The notes beneath the pieces are model-generated. The model made no database searches, was not told the origin of the DNA, and worked only from the letters and a program-made list of their open reading frames with translations. 38,789 nucleotides of DNA from Sphingobacteriales bacterium. Its GTDB lineage: Bacteria; Bacteroidota; Bacteroidia; Sphingobacteriales; Sphingobacteriaceae. Where the stretch lies: NCBI GenBank assembly GCA_013298995.1, contig JAAFJW010000012.1, forward strand, positions 1 through 38,789, read 5' to 3'. Below, piece by piece: positions 16,610 to 24,688 of this stretch. The number at the start of each line of letters is the position of its first letter. The first letter of the stretch is position 1. A program made the translations under genes and the position numbers.

Positions 16610-16617
16610 CAAATTTA
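16610..16617 (-). promoter_or_regulatory. Candidate -7 box for purF
   Basis: TAAATTTG on the minus strand matches TAnnTTTG; a TTT (one base off TTG) is 19 nt upstream. The box is 20 nt from the purF ATG, so the leader would be short. Confidence 0.5.
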
Positions 16618-16723
16618 AGATTTTATTATGAACTGAAAAGTTTAAGCGTGGGAATTATTGATTAAAATTAAAAAAATGTTGGTTAAATTTTGTTAAACCT
16701 TTAGCTATACAAAGCCAAAATTT

Positions 16724-16731
16724 TATATTTG
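16724..16731 (+). promoter_or_regulatory. Candidate -7 box for the OmpH-like lipoprotein
   Basis: TATATTTG matches TAnnTTTG; TTA at 16701-16703 lies 20 nt upstream in the -33 position. The ATG is 16 nt downstream of the box. It is divergent from the purF promoter. Confidence 0.5.
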
Positions 16732-16747
16732 CCTAAAATATAAATAT

Positions 16748-17341
16748 ATGACTATCAAATTATCTTTTTTACACAAAACCACTTTAGCCATTGCATTAAC
16801 TAGTTTAATATTATCCTGTAAAGAACAACCTAAAAAAACCGAAACCAAACAAACTGCACCCGTAGCAAAAGACGAAAATGCTAGCATTGTTTATGTAAAC
16901 TCGGATTCTCTTTTGAATAATTACACGTATTTTAAAGAAATAAAAGCAAAATTTGAGTCAAAATCAGAAAAAGCACAAAGCGATTTAAAACAAAAAGGTG
17001 CTGCTTTCCAACGCGAAGTAGCTGCATACCAACAAGGTGCTAATACCATGAGTGCCGACCAAAGAGCCGAAATAGAAAAACGCCTAGCCCGTAAACAACA
17101 AGAACTACAAGGTTACCAGCAAAATGCTGGTGCTGCTTTACAAAACGAAGAAGCCACCGAAAACGAAAAATTATACAATAAAGTAGCCGAATATTTAAAA
17201 AAACATGCCAAAATAAAAGGTTATAAATTGGTACTTACCTACTCTAAAACCAACAGTGCATTATTATTTGCCGATGAAAGCCTAGATGTTACCAAAGAAG
17301 TGATTAAAGGATTGAATGAGGAATATACGCCAGCTAAGTAA
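16748..17341 (+). CDS. OmpH/Skp-family lipoprotein
   Basis: A 197-residue protein starting at ATG. The signal peptide ends in SLILSCKE, a lipobox with Cys24, so this version is lipid-anchored unlike E. coli Skp. The mature part has the OmpH layout: a short strand (IVYVNSDSLLNNYTYFKEI), a long charged coiled coil (about residues 70-135, KAQSDLKQKGAAFQREVAAY...EIEKRLARKQQEL), then YNKVAEYLKKHAKIKGYKLVLTYSKTNSALLFADES, where the C-terminal strand closes the trimer body. Skp-like proteins hold outer-membrane proteins in the periplasm; that role is inferred here. It is divergent from purF and followed by a 615-bp gap. Confidence 0.88.
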   Translation: MTIKLSFLHKTTLAIALTSLILSCKEQPKKTETKQTAPVAKDENASIVYVNSDSLLNNYTYFKEIKAKFESKSEKAQSDLKQKGAAFQREVAAYQQGANTMSADQRAEIEKRLARKQQELQGYQQNAGAALQNEEATENEKLYNKVAEYLKKHAKIKGYKLVLTYSKTNSALLFADESLDVTKEVIKGLNEEYTPAK

Positions 17342-17509
17342 ATAAATTTTATCAAATTTTACCTTAAATACGCAAGCCTACTTTTAGGTACCTTGCTAAA
17401 TTATTTTATGGTTTAAAAATATGGTTTTAGCATTTTAAAAACGATTTTTTTATCCCTTATGCCTAAAGCCTTATTTTTTTAATGTTTATATTAAAGGTTT
17501 TCGATGATT

Positions 17510-17610
17510 AAACTATAGTATAATTTGCTGTAAATCAATATTATTTACGATTTTAGAGCGTTAACGCCCTAATTATTACAAAAACAGTATTTATTAATCC
17601 GAACTCAGGC
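17510..17610 (+). repeat. Dispersed intergenic repeat, copy 1 (uninterrupted)
   Basis: The stretch AGAGCGTTAACGCCCTAAT (17555-17573) and the following ATTTATTAATCCGAACTC match, in reverse complement, two separate blocks at 20835-20885 and 20671-20723. Here the blocks are adjacent. Boundaries are approximate and were set by eye. Confidence 0.65.
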
Positions 17611-17636
17611 TAATACGGTAAACTAAGGATTTATTA

Positions 17637-17672
17637 GGAAGGCTTCCCTTGGAGGGGAAGCCTTCCTTTTTT
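17637..17672 (+). terminator. Strong Rho-independent terminator
   Basis: GGAAGGCTTCCC-TTGGAG-GGGAAGCCTTCC is a perfect 12-bp stem followed by six T residues. It is about 300 nt past the OmpH-like stop, so it either ends a long 3' UTR or belongs to the repeat element before it. Confidence 0.75.
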
Positions 17673-17692
17673 AGGCAATTCCCACCGCCGTG

Positions 17693-17731
17693 TTGCGTGA
17701 CCTCACGCAATGCTATTGTTGTTTTCAATAG
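17693..17731. repeat. Two consecutive hairpins
   Basis: TTGCGTGA-CC-TCACGCAA (17693-17710) is an 8-bp perfect inverted repeat; CTATTG-TTGTTTT-CAATAG (17713-17731) follows at once. Neither has a T-tract, so a protein-binding site or element end is as likely as a terminator. Confidence 0.6.
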
Positions 17732-17956
17732 TTTAATATACAGTGTATTGTAATTGTTATTTTGTTTCTAAAGGAACATGTATATAGGCGAAAGAGCGTT
17801 ATGCGGTAAGGGGCAAACAAGATACCCCCACCTAAACTCTAAAGTAGCATATACCAGCTTACAGCAGCAGGTGGCGAGTACTAGCCGTGGCTTTTCTACT
17901 GAAATAAACTTTTTTGCTTAACGCCAAATATCTGTTAATGGTGTAGCCCTATATTT

Positions 17957-19144
17957 TTACTCTCCACCACCCGTTTCCATCACCCTTCTACTACCGTCAT
18001 ATAGTTCGTATTCCAAAAGCCTACAATCTAGCTTGCCATTATAAAATTCTATACGGCGGCTTGCTTTTAAGCCTATTTTTTTTGCTAAATCGGGGTTACC
18101 CGTAAAAATATAGCCTTTATAGCCTTTGCAACCTTGTTTTAGGTAATCGCCTATGCGCTTGTAGGTAGCTTCTAGCTTAGCGTGTACGCCTAGTCGTTCG
18201 CCATACTCGGGGTTAAAAATAATTACGCCAGGTTGGTTTTGGGGCAACAGGGTTTCGGCAAAATCGGCTACTTGAAAATCTATCAAGGTATCTACCCCTG
18301 CTGTACGGGCATTTTTTTCGGCAATATTTACGGCATCTTCTGATATATCCGAAGCTATAATTTTAAAGTCGATATGCTTAACCACTTGGTCTTTAAGTTG
18401 GCGACGTTCTTTAAAAAACACCTCTTCATCGTAGCCTAATAAGTGCATAAAAGCATAGTTCATCCGTAATAAACCAGGCGTACGGCGGGTAGCCATTAAG
18501 GCAGCTTCGATAGCCAAAGTACCCGAACCACACATAGGGTTTACAAATGTGCTTTGCATATCCCACCCTGTGGCAAAAATAGTACCTGCAGCCAAAGCCT
18601 CTAGCATGGGTGCTTTGCCGGGTATTTTACGGTAGCTGTGTTTTGCCAAGGTTTCGCCCGAGGTATCTAGGTAAATTTCGGCACTATCGTTTTTCCAGTA
18701 CAGGTGTACTACAGTTTTCGAGTAATCGGCTCCCGAATTTGGCCTTAAATTATGCACACTTTTTATCCTATCGGCAATGGCATCTTTCACTTTTAAGTTG
18801 GCAAAAAGCGGGGTAGTAATGGTAGAATTATCCACATTAGAGGTAACCGAAAAGTAACCGCTAAAATCAATTAGCTTTTCCCATTCAATGGCAAGCACCT
18901 GCTGGTACATCTCATTGGCATCAGCAGCTGTAAATTGTTTAATACGGTACAAAACTTGGCTGGCACAACGCAAATTCAAATTAAGTTTAATACACTCATT
19001 TACAGTTGCCTTTAATTCGACGCCAGTAGCGAACACACGCTCGGGCTTAAAACCCAATGCCTCAACCTCTTGTTGAAGGTAAACAGATAATCTTTTATTG
19101 CAGGTAATAATAACCTTGGCGGGATTGTTGAAAACTTGATACAT
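17957..19144 (-). CDS. THUMP-domain RNA guanine-N2 methyltransferase, RlmL-N-like
   Basis: A 395-residue protein starting at ATG. The N-terminal THUMP domain (about 1-155) includes CIKLNLNLRCASQVLYRIKQF and is followed by LRPNSGADYSKTVVHLYW and the substrate-domain motif LHKHSYRK-like ETLAKHSYRKIPGKAPMLEALAAG. The methyltransferase domain has VNPMCGSGTLAIEAAL (motif I, about residue 202), a second SAM loop IIASDISEDAVNIA and the catalytic IIFNPEYGERLG (N-P-x-Y, with Glu in place of the more common Pro). Homologues methylate 23S rRNA at G2445 (the RlmL N-terminal half). This single-function form lacks the RlmK half, as is usual outside gamma-proteobacteria. It is divergent from the DUF3127 gene, 58 bp apart. 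Confidence 0.88.
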   Translation of the reverse strand: MYQVFNNPAKVIITCNKRLSVYLQQEVEALGFKPERVFATGVELKATVNECIKLNLNLRCASQVLYRIKQFTAADANEMYQQVLAIEWEKLIDFSGYFSVTSNVDNSTITTPLFANLKVKDAIADRIKSVHNLRPNSGADYSKTVVHLYWKNDSAEIYLDTSGETLAKHSYRKIPGKAPMLEALAAGTIFATGWDMQSTFVNPMCGSGTLAIEAALMATRRTPGLLRMNYAFMHLLGYDEEVFFKERRQLKDQVVKHIDFKIIASDISEDAVNIAEKNARTAGVDTLIDFQVADFAETLLPQNQPGVIIFNPEYGERLGVHAKLEATYKRIGDYLKQGCKGYKGYIFTGNPDLAKKIGLKASRRIEFYNGKLDCRLLEYELYDGSRRVMETGGGE

Positions 19145-19202
19145 AATTTGCGCAATTTACTCAAATAAAATATACAGATTTGAAAATCATTATAAGTTTA
19201 TT

Positions 19203-19580
19203 ATGGAAATTAAAGGAAAAGTACACGAGGTATCAGAAATTATTAATGTTACCGAATCATTTAAAAAAAGAGAATTAGTAATTGAGTATGCCGAAAACCC
19301 TCAATACCCCGAGTTTGTAAAATTTGAGGCCATTCAAGAGAAATGCGTTTTGCTAGATAACCTACAAGTAGGCGCCGAGGTAGAGGTTTCGTTTAACCTT
19401 AAAGGCCGCCCATATACCGATAAAATGGGTAAAAAAGGTTATTTTAACTCATTACATGTATGGCGAGTAACTTCGTTAAATGCGCCAGCCGCAGCACCAG
19501 CCGCTACACCCACCCCCGAGTATGCACCCCCTGTTGATGTGAGTGCAGCACCAGGCGAAAGCGACGATTTGCCATTTTAA
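19203..19580 (+). CDS. DUF3127-domain protein (OB-fold-like, SSB-like tail)
   Basis: A 125-residue protein starting at ATG. MEIKGKVHEVSEIINVTESFKKRELVIEY...YPEFVKFEA and NLKGRPYTDKMGKKGYFNSLHVWRV match DUF3127, a family largely confined to Bacteroidota. The strand-rich core resembles an OB fold. After residue 95 comes an Ala/Pro-rich linker, then an acidic end SAAPGESDDLPF. The DDLPF tail is strikingly like the C-terminal tip of single-stranded DNA-binding protein (DDIPF), which recruits repair proteins, so a nucleic-acid role is a fair inference. It has its own terminator and is monocistronic. Confidence 0.85.
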   Translation: MEIKGKVHEVSEIINVTESFKKRELVIEYAENPQYPEFVKFEAIQEKCVLLDNLQVGAEVEVSFNLKGRPYTDKMGKKGYFNSLHVWRVTSLNAPAAAPAATPTPEYAPPVDVSAAPGESDDLPF

Positions 19581-19606
19581 TTTTTTTTTCTGAATCACAA
19601 TGCGAT

Positions 19607-19648
19607 AAAAGCGGCGTTCGTTCCCCACGAATGGCCGCTTTTTTTTAT
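19607..19648 (+). terminator. Rho-independent terminator after DUF3127 gene
   Basis: AAAAGCGGC, then GTTCGT-TCCCC-ACGAAT, then GGCCGCTTTTTTTT form a stem of about 14 bp with one bulged G and a T8 tract. It starts 26 nt after the stop codon. Confidence 0.85.
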
Positions 19649-19671
19649 ATTTAAAAAATAATTTTTTTTAT

Positions 19672-20643
19672 ATGATTTTAGTAACGGGTGCAACGGGGTT
19701 TTTGGGTACTCAACTAGTGCTACAACTTTTACAATCCGAAATCCGCATTAGGTGCATAAAAAGGCACACATCACACATCCCACCCAAATTAGAAACCCTA
19801 AGCAATAAAATTGAGTGGCTTAACGCCGATATTTTAAACCTTTCGGATTTGGCGGAAGCCTTTGATGGCATTACACACGTTTACCATTGTGCGGCAATGG
19901 TTTCGCTGGATCCCAAAGATAAAGAACAAATGATATACACCAATGTAGATGGTACAGCCAACGTGGTTAATTTATGTATAGCAAAAAATGTACAAAAACT
20001 AATACACGTAAGCTCTATTGCGGCATTGGGCAAAAGTAAAAATGGCGAATTAATTACCGAACAACATTATTGGGATGCCTTTGATATAAATAATGGCTAC
20101 GCTGTTTCTAAATACCAAAGCGAAATGGAGGTGTGGCGAGGTATTGAAGAAGGCTTAAATGCTGTTATTGTAAACCCATCTATTATTTTAGGTGTAGATG
20201 CCAGCGTAGAGGCTACCAATATCATGTTTAAAACCATAAAAAACGGACTAAACTATTATACCCTAGGTGGTAGTGGTTTTGTAGATGTGGCCGATGTAGC
20301 AAAAGCCATGATTTTTTTGGCACAAAGCGATATTGTAGCACAGCGATTTATCATCAATAGCCAAAATATGCTGTATAAAAACTTGTTCCAAAGCATAGCC
20401 CAAGCCTTAGATGTACCCGCCCCAGCAAAAAAAGCAACACCTTTTATGCTGGGCATTGCATGGCGATTAAGCACCGCAAAAGCCTATTTTACAGGCAAAA
20501 AAGCAAGCATTACACGCGATATAGCCATTGCCGCATCCACCCTCGAAACCTTTAGCAATCAAAAAATAAAACAAATAATTGATTTTAACTTTAAGCCCAT
20601 TGATGTAAGTATTAACGAAATTGCCAAGAGGTTTAAAAAATAA
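19672..20643 (+). CDS. NAD(P)-dependent epimerase/dehydratase (extended SDR)
   Basis: A 323-residue protein starting at ATG. MILVTGATGFLGTQLV is the glycine-rich nucleotide-binding loop (GxxGxxG). YHCAAMVSLDP, LIHVSSIAALG (catalytic Ser region) and YAVSKYQSEME (catalytic YxxxK) follow, then VIVNPSIILG. The pattern is closest to dihydroflavonol-4-reductase-like extended SDRs, whose bacterial substrates are mostly unknown; a sugar-nucleotide or steroid-like keto substrate cannot be told apart here. No membrane segment or signal peptide is seen. It lies directly after a strong terminator, so it needs its own promoter, which I could not pick out in the AT-rich 24 bp before the ATG. Confidence 0.85.
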   Translation: MILVTGATGFLGTQLVLQLLQSEIRIRCIKRHTSHIPPKLETLSNKIEWLNADILNLSDLAEAFDGITHVYHCAAMVSLDPKDKEQMIYTNVDGTANVVNLCIAKNVQKLIHVSSIAALGKSKNGELITEQHYWDAFDINNGYAVSKYQSEMEVWRGIEEGLNAVIVNPSIILGVDASVEATNIMFKTIKNGLNYYTLGGSGFVDVADVAKAMIFLAQSDIVAQRFIINSQNMLYKNLFQSIAQALDVPAPAKKATPFMLGIAWRLSTAKAYFTGKKASITRDIAIAASTLETFSNQKIKQIIDFNFKPIDVSINEIAKRFKK

Positions 20644-20744
20644 TTGAGCTAACGTTTATTTACCAAGCCTATTAACCCGAGTTCGATTAATAAATATTGT
20701 TTTTTATACTGATTAGGGCGTTTAAACACGCTTTACACTATATC

Positions 20745-20801
20745 TTTTTTTTATTGCCCCCCCCATTTGCCAGCAGCCCAAGGGGGGGGTAATAAAAAAA
20801 A
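20745..20801. terminator. Long inverted repeat, possible bidirectional terminator
   Basis: TTTTTTTTATTGCCCCCCCC (20745-20764) pairs with GGGGGGGGTAATAAAAAAAA (20782-20801), with one G-U-type wobble and a 17-nt loop. T-tracts flank the C/G core in both directions, so it could end transcription of the SDR gene. The runs of eight C and eight G are also error-prone in sequencing. Confidence 0.6.
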
Positions 20802-20805
20802 GGAT

Positions 20806-20825
20806 GCCTGCCTGCGCAGGCAGGC
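20806..20825. repeat. 20-bp perfect GC-rich palindrome
   Basis: GCCTGCCTGCGCAGGCAGGC is identical to its own reverse complement. It sits 4 bp after the long inverted repeat. There is no T-tract, so it is not a standard terminator. Confidence 0.85.
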
Positions 20826-21071
20826 CATTGCAATCGTTAACGCTCTTAAATACTTTATACCACTGATTAATAATAAATTACACTTAAATTTAACAATCCA
20901 AATCAACTTATTATCAGCCGTTTAAATAATTTTAACTAACAAGCAAGCAAAAACTTGTACCTTTACTTTCTTTAATTTTGTATAACAATATATCGCTTTT
21001 ACCCTTTCGGGAGAATTAAAACCAAGCCTATTATTGGAAAATAAAATAGCGATGCGATAGTAATAAAAAAT

Positions 21072-22118
21072 ATGTTCGAAAACAGCAATACCACACAAAT
21101 AGCCGATTTGGGCGAATTTGGTTTAATAAACCACCTTACACAGCACATTACCCTAAGCAGCCCTCACACCCACAAAGGCGTAGGCGACGATGCCGCAGTG
21201 ATAGATGCACAAGGGAAAAAAATATTAATATCAACCGATTTATTATTAGAAGGCATACACTTCGACTTGGCATTTACACCGCTTAAACATCTAGGATATA
21301 AAGCCATACAAGTAAACCTAAGCGATATATATGCCATGAATGGCCTAGCCAATCAGGTTACTGTTTCGCTAGGTTTTTCGAGCAAGTTTTCGCTCGAAGC
21401 CATCGAAGAACTGTACAGCGGGATGCTGCTGGCCTGCCAAAAATACAATATCGATTTAATAGGTGGCGATACCACATCATCGCAACAGGGGCTAGTAATT
21501 AGCGTAACCAGTATTGGCTATGCCAATCCCGAAGATATAACCTACCGAAACGGAGCCCAAGAAGGCGATTTATTATGCGTATCGGGCGACCTAGGCGGGG
21601 CTTACCTTGGCCTACAATTATTGGAACGAGAAAAACAAGTTTTTTTAGCTAACCCCAATATTCAGCCCGATTTAGAAGGTAAGGATTACATTATCGAACG
21701 CCAACTAAAACCCGAAGCCCGCTTAGATATTATTGATTTGCTGAAAGAAATGGGTATAAAACCCACGTCAATGATTGATGTTTCGGACGGTTTAGCTTCC
21801 GAAATTATTCACCTTACCCAACAATCCCAAAAAGGCTGTAAATTATACGAAGAAAAAATACCTATAGACCCACAAACTACCGAAACGGCCCGAGAATTTG
21901 GCCTGGACCCTACCGTGTGTGCCCTAAATGGTGGCGAAGATTACGAATTACTATTTACCATAAAACAAAGCGATTACGACCGCCTAAAACACGACGTTGA
22001 TATTACCGTAATTGGCTATATAACCGAGCAAAGTGCAGGAAATTACCTTATTACCAAAGCTGGCAATATACACGAACTTAAAGCACAAGGTTGGAATGCG
22101 TTTAAAACTGGGAAATAG
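21072..22118 (+). CDS. thiL: Thiamine-monophosphate kinase
   Basis: A 348-residue enzyme starting at ATG. It phosphorylates thiamine monophosphate to thiamine diphosphate, the active cofactor. Signatures are GVGDDAAVIDAQG (metal and ATP binding), LISTDLLLEGIHFD, HLGYKAIQVNLSDIYAMNG, LIGGDTTSSQQGLVISVTSIG, LCVSGDLGGAYLGLQ, IDVSDGLASEIIHL and LNGGEDYELLFTI, in the usual order of the AIR-synthase-like fold. Length is a little above E. coli ThiL, as in other Bacteroidota. No thiamine riboswitch was recognised upstream. It converges on the MG2-domain gene, with 22 bp between the stops. Confidence 0.93.
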   Translation: MFENSNTTQIADLGEFGLINHLTQHITLSSPHTHKGVGDDAAVIDAQGKKILISTDLLLEGIHFDLAFTPLKHLGYKAIQVNLSDIYAMNGLANQVTVSLGFSSKFSLEAIEELYSGMLLACQKYNIDLIGGDTTSSQQGLVISVTSIGYANPEDITYRNGAQEGDLLCVSGDLGGAYLGLQLLEREKQVFLANPNIQPDLEGKDYIIERQLKPEARLDIIDLLKEMGIKPTSMIDVSDGLASEIIHLTQQSQKGCKLYEEKIPIDPQTTETAREFGLDPTVCALNGGEDYELLFTIKQSDYDRLKHDVDITVIGYITEQSAGNYLITKAGNIHELKAQGWNAFKTGK

Positions 22119-22140
22119 GTAAGGGTGGGTTATTTTGATT

Positions 22141-24495
22141 TTAAGGCGTACTTGTTTTACGCACCATAAACTCAAACCCGCCCAAGCCCAATAATCCATC
22201 TGCGCTTACACCCTCAATTATACCTAAAAATTCTGTATTGATATCCGAAGAAAAAAAACTTAAAGTTGCTTCCCCTTTCGTATCTGTAATTAATTTTGGT
22301 GCCCAAAGTAGCGTGTTACGAGCATCAGGAAGGCTATCTTCGTCAGGTTCTTTATCATAATTTGGTTGGTAAAACTCTTTTTGGGCATAGTAGCCTTTTA
22401 TTTTAGAGAGGTTATTGCGCTTTAAAAGTTCAACTTCGGTAAAATTAAGGTAAGGGTTTTGGTATTTTTTAGTTTTAGTGGCATACCAATAAGTATATGG
22501 ATAATCTTCGCCTAATACATTGTCATTTTCATCCACATCATAAGAAACAACTTCTCCTTCAATTGGTTTCCGTTTTTTTGTATTGTGGTCGTGTTTGTGA
22601 AAACAATTAAGCTTAGGTGGGAAATCATAAACGCACACAAAATCCGTATTCAAATCAGCTTTTGCCATACTATCCAACTTACCCAAATATTTATCTCTAA
22701 AAATAAGTGTGCCTCTTGCCTTTACTACTACTTCGTTAAGTTTATTAAACGTTGGTCTTGTTTCGTAGGTCTTTAATGCTTTGGGCATATTGTTTAGGTA
22801 ACTGTTTGCCTGCGGATATATACGCTCTTTTGTCCCCATCCATTTATTGATGGCAGCGAAAGGCGTATCTAAAATACTGATGCGAGGTTGTAATTCGGGT
22901 TGGCTTATGGGTCTTAAATATAAATAGTTGCCTTGGCTGGCTTTTAACTCCTGAGAACTAATGGTAAATTTCCCCACAGAATCGGTAGTTATCATGATAC
23001 TATTTTTTGCATTCCCTTTTTCATCGGGGCTAAAGGCCATTATAAATTGTGCTTTGCTGCTTGGTGCTTGTTTCAGTTTTTTGGTAAAACGTACTGTACC
23101 TGCTATCCCGTCGAGCAGGAAGGGTTTTGCTTTTGATATGTTTTCGTAGAGGTTCTCTTCGCTCCAAACATAGTTTCGCCAGCCTTGGGTAAGTAGCAAA
23201 AGGTCTAATGCTTGGTCTCTTTGTTTATTTTTTTCATCGAAATAATAAGCTGGGGAATAAATCCTGCCCTTTAGTTGGCTACTAAGGTAATAATGCGTCA
23301 GTATATTTTTGGAGTCTTTCGGGTTTTGGTAGAGCTTATCAAAAATACTTACCCCAAGATGCGCTACTAGGGCTACCCCATTTTCATCGTTCACTTTTAT
23401 TTTAAGTGTAACTTTTTCTCGTAGCCCAAGAAGTGATTTTGAAAGTTCGGCTTTAATAAAAAGTTTCTTTTGTGGGTGTAGGTAAACAAGCCTTTCAGCA
23501 ATAGGAAGCATGTTTTCATCAAATAGGGTAAACTCTGTAATCCCTTGCTGTGTAAACTGTTTTAAGGGTAGTTTTATTATCAATTTTTTGTCTAATGTAC
23601 CGCTGGCTATACAGGCTGTTTGCCCACGCAGCTGCCCTCTAAGGTAAACCTTGGATGCATTACCGCCCGTACGTTTAATTGTAAAAATCAAGTTGGTGCT
23701 GTCGCTACTTTTTAGGCTTAAAGAAATTCCAGAGGCGTAAATTTTTGGTAGAGAGAATATACTATCTATTGCTGGCTCCGAAAGTTTAATATGATAGTTT
23801 TTACCCACCATGGGCGTAAATGTTACGCTACCCATACCAGCATGTTGGCTCTTAAATTCTTTCAAAGGTTGCCCTTCCTGAAAAAGTGTGCCCAATACGC
23901 TATACGGTTCGCCATTTTCATCTACAGCTTTAAAGGCAAGTTTAGCTGGAATATCGCTGATGAGTTTCCCTCCTTCGGGAAAAACGTTAAACTGGATGAC
24001 TGTCTTATTTTTGGCTGGTACTACAACTGGATTAGTAATAGACTTGTAATTTTTAACAATCCGTACCTTACGCAAAGCTTCAAACTGGCCTTTACCTACA
24101 TAAAAGGAATTGGCGGTAAAGCCCTCCAAGAGATAATCTCCCTCGGCAATGCTGTCGGGCAGGTAAACTTGGCCATCCGCAAAGCCGTTTTGTATTTCGT
24201 AATTTTCCTGCCAAAGTGCTTTGTTTGTACTTTCGTTTATCAGTTGCAGGTAAAGCGTTTGGCTAAGTGTGGATGGAACAAATGACTGGGCATCTAAAAC
24301 ATAGGCCTTAAACCAGAGGTCTTCGCCGCTTTCGTAAATGCCTTTACTGGTTTGTAGGTAGATATTTTCTGGGGCTGTCTCTTTTGCTAGGTTATGTAAT
24401 GTGTTTGCAAGGGTATCGCTTACAAGTTTTATTTGGGAAAAACAGGGTTGGCAAATAGTAATAAACAAAAATAGAATCAAACTACGCTGCTTCAT
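22141..24495 (-). CDS. Large secreted MG2-domain (alpha-2-macroglobulin-like) protein
   Basis: A 784-residue protein starting at ATG. Residues 1-20 (MKQRSLILFLFITICQPCFSQ) are a signal peptide. PENIYLQTSKGIYESGEDLWFKAYVLDA is the MG2-type domain of alpha-2-macroglobulins, followed by more beta-sandwich segments (FNVFPEGGKLISDIPAKLAFKAVDENG, LVYLHPQKKLFIKAELSKS, LREKVTLKIKVNDENG). The C-terminal part (LLWAPKLITDTKGEATLSFFSSD) resembles another MG-like domain. No thioester CxEQ motif or TonB-receptor barrel is present. Bacteroidota carry many such proteins, often beside TonB-dependent receptors; none is here. Function unknown; possibly surface protein folding or protection. It has a consensus promoter of its own. 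Confidence 0.8.
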   Translation of the reverse strand: MKQRSLILFLFITICQPCFSQIKLVSDTLANTLHNLAKETAPENIYLQTSKGIYESGEDLWFKAYVLDAQSFVPSTLSQTLYLQLINESTNKALWQENYEIQNGFADGQVYLPDSIAEGDYLLEGFTANSFYVGKGQFEALRKVRIVKNYKSITNPVVVPAKNKTVIQFNVFPEGGKLISDIPAKLAFKAVDENGEPYSVLGTLFQEGQPLKEFKSQHAGMGSVTFTPMVGKNYHIKLSEPAIDSIFSLPKIYASGISLSLKSSDSTNLIFTIKRTGGNASKVYLRGQLRGQTACIASGTLDKKLIIKLPLKQFTQQGITEFTLFDENMLPIAERLVYLHPQKKLFIKAELSKSLLGLREKVTLKIKVNDENGVALVAHLGVSIFDKLYQNPKDSKNILTHYYLSSQLKGRIYSPAYYFDEKNKQRDQALDLLLLTQGWRNYVWSEENLYENISKAKPFLLDGIAGTVRFTKKLKQAPSSKAQFIMAFSPDEKGNAKNSIMITTDSVGKFTISSQELKASQGNYLYLRPISQPELQPRISILDTPFAAINKWMGTKERIYPQANSYLNNMPKALKTYETRPTFNKLNEVVVKARGTLIFRDKYLGKLDSMAKADLNTDFVCVYDFPPKLNCFHKHDHNTKKRKPIEGEVVSYDVDENDNVLGEDYPYTYWYATKTKKYQNPYLNFTEVELLKRNNLSKIKGYYAQKEFYQPNYDKEPDEDSLPDARNTLLWAPKLITDTKGEATLSFFSSDINTEFLGIIEGVSADGLLGLGGFEFMVRKTSTP

Positions 24496-24524
24496 AATGA
24501 TAGTTTCTAGGTATTTGATACTTT

Positions 24525-24556
24525 CAAATCTAATATTTTTTAGCCTTAAAAAGCAA
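24525..24556 (-). promoter_or_regulatory. Bacteroidota-type promoter for the MG2-domain gene
   Basis: On the minus strand TTG (24554-24556) is followed after exactly 21 nt by TAGATTTG (24525-24532), matching TTG-N19/21-TAnnTTTG. The ATG is 29 nt downstream of the box. Confidence 0.7.
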
Positions 24557-24638
24557 ACTTTACCTGAAAATCAGCTTTTTGTAACAAAAAAAATACAAAA
24601 ATGTTCATTTAAAGGCTTACAGGTCGTATGAAATTTAT

Positions 24639-24682
24639 AATAAGCGGTTAAGCTTCTCCTGTTTTCAAACCGCTTATTTTTT
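24639..24682. repeat. Inverted repeat with T-tract between typA and the MG2 gene
   Basis: AATAAGCGGTT (24639-24649) and AACCGCTTATT (24668-24678) are perfectly complementary, with T residues after the second arm on plus. No plus-strand gene precedes it, so a terminator role is unclear; on minus it would lie in the typA 3' region. Confidence 0.6.
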
Positions 24683-24688
24683 ACCCCA

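Larger units (their letters stand above)
17342..17956. other. 615-bp gap with a dispersed repeat and several hairpins
   Basis: No coding ORF was recognised. The gap holds copy 1 of an inverted dispersed repeat (about 17510-17610), a strong terminator-like hairpin (17637-17672), a palindromic hairpin (17693-17710) and a small hairpin (17713-17731). The part from 17760 to 17900 is GC-richer, with GGTGGCGAGTACTAGCCG, and unassigned. Confidence 0.6.
20671..20885 (-). repeat. Dispersed intergenic repeat, copy 2 (inverted, interrupted)
   Basis: 20671-20723 is the reverse complement of the AACGCCCTAAT...CGAACTC block of copy 1, and 20835-20885 of the AGAGCGTTAACG block and its upstream AT-rich arm. 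Between them lie about 111 bp absent from copy 1, carrying both large hairpins. By-eye alignment; several mismatches and small gaps. Confidence 0.65.
20644..21071. other. 428-bp gap with inverted repeat copy and large hairpins
   Basis: It contains the interrupted copy 2 of the dispersed repeat (20671-20723 and 20835-20885), a 20-bp-arm inverted repeat (20745-20801) and a 20-bp perfect palindrome (20806-20825). A TAATTTTG box at 20973-20980 may serve thiL, although the nearest upstream TTG is only 15 nt away. No gene was recognised. Confidence 0.6.

Noticed and set aside
20941-21071. TPP riboswitch upstream of thiL
   Set aside because: No CUGAGA-type conserved core was seen; thiL is also not a usual riboswitch target.
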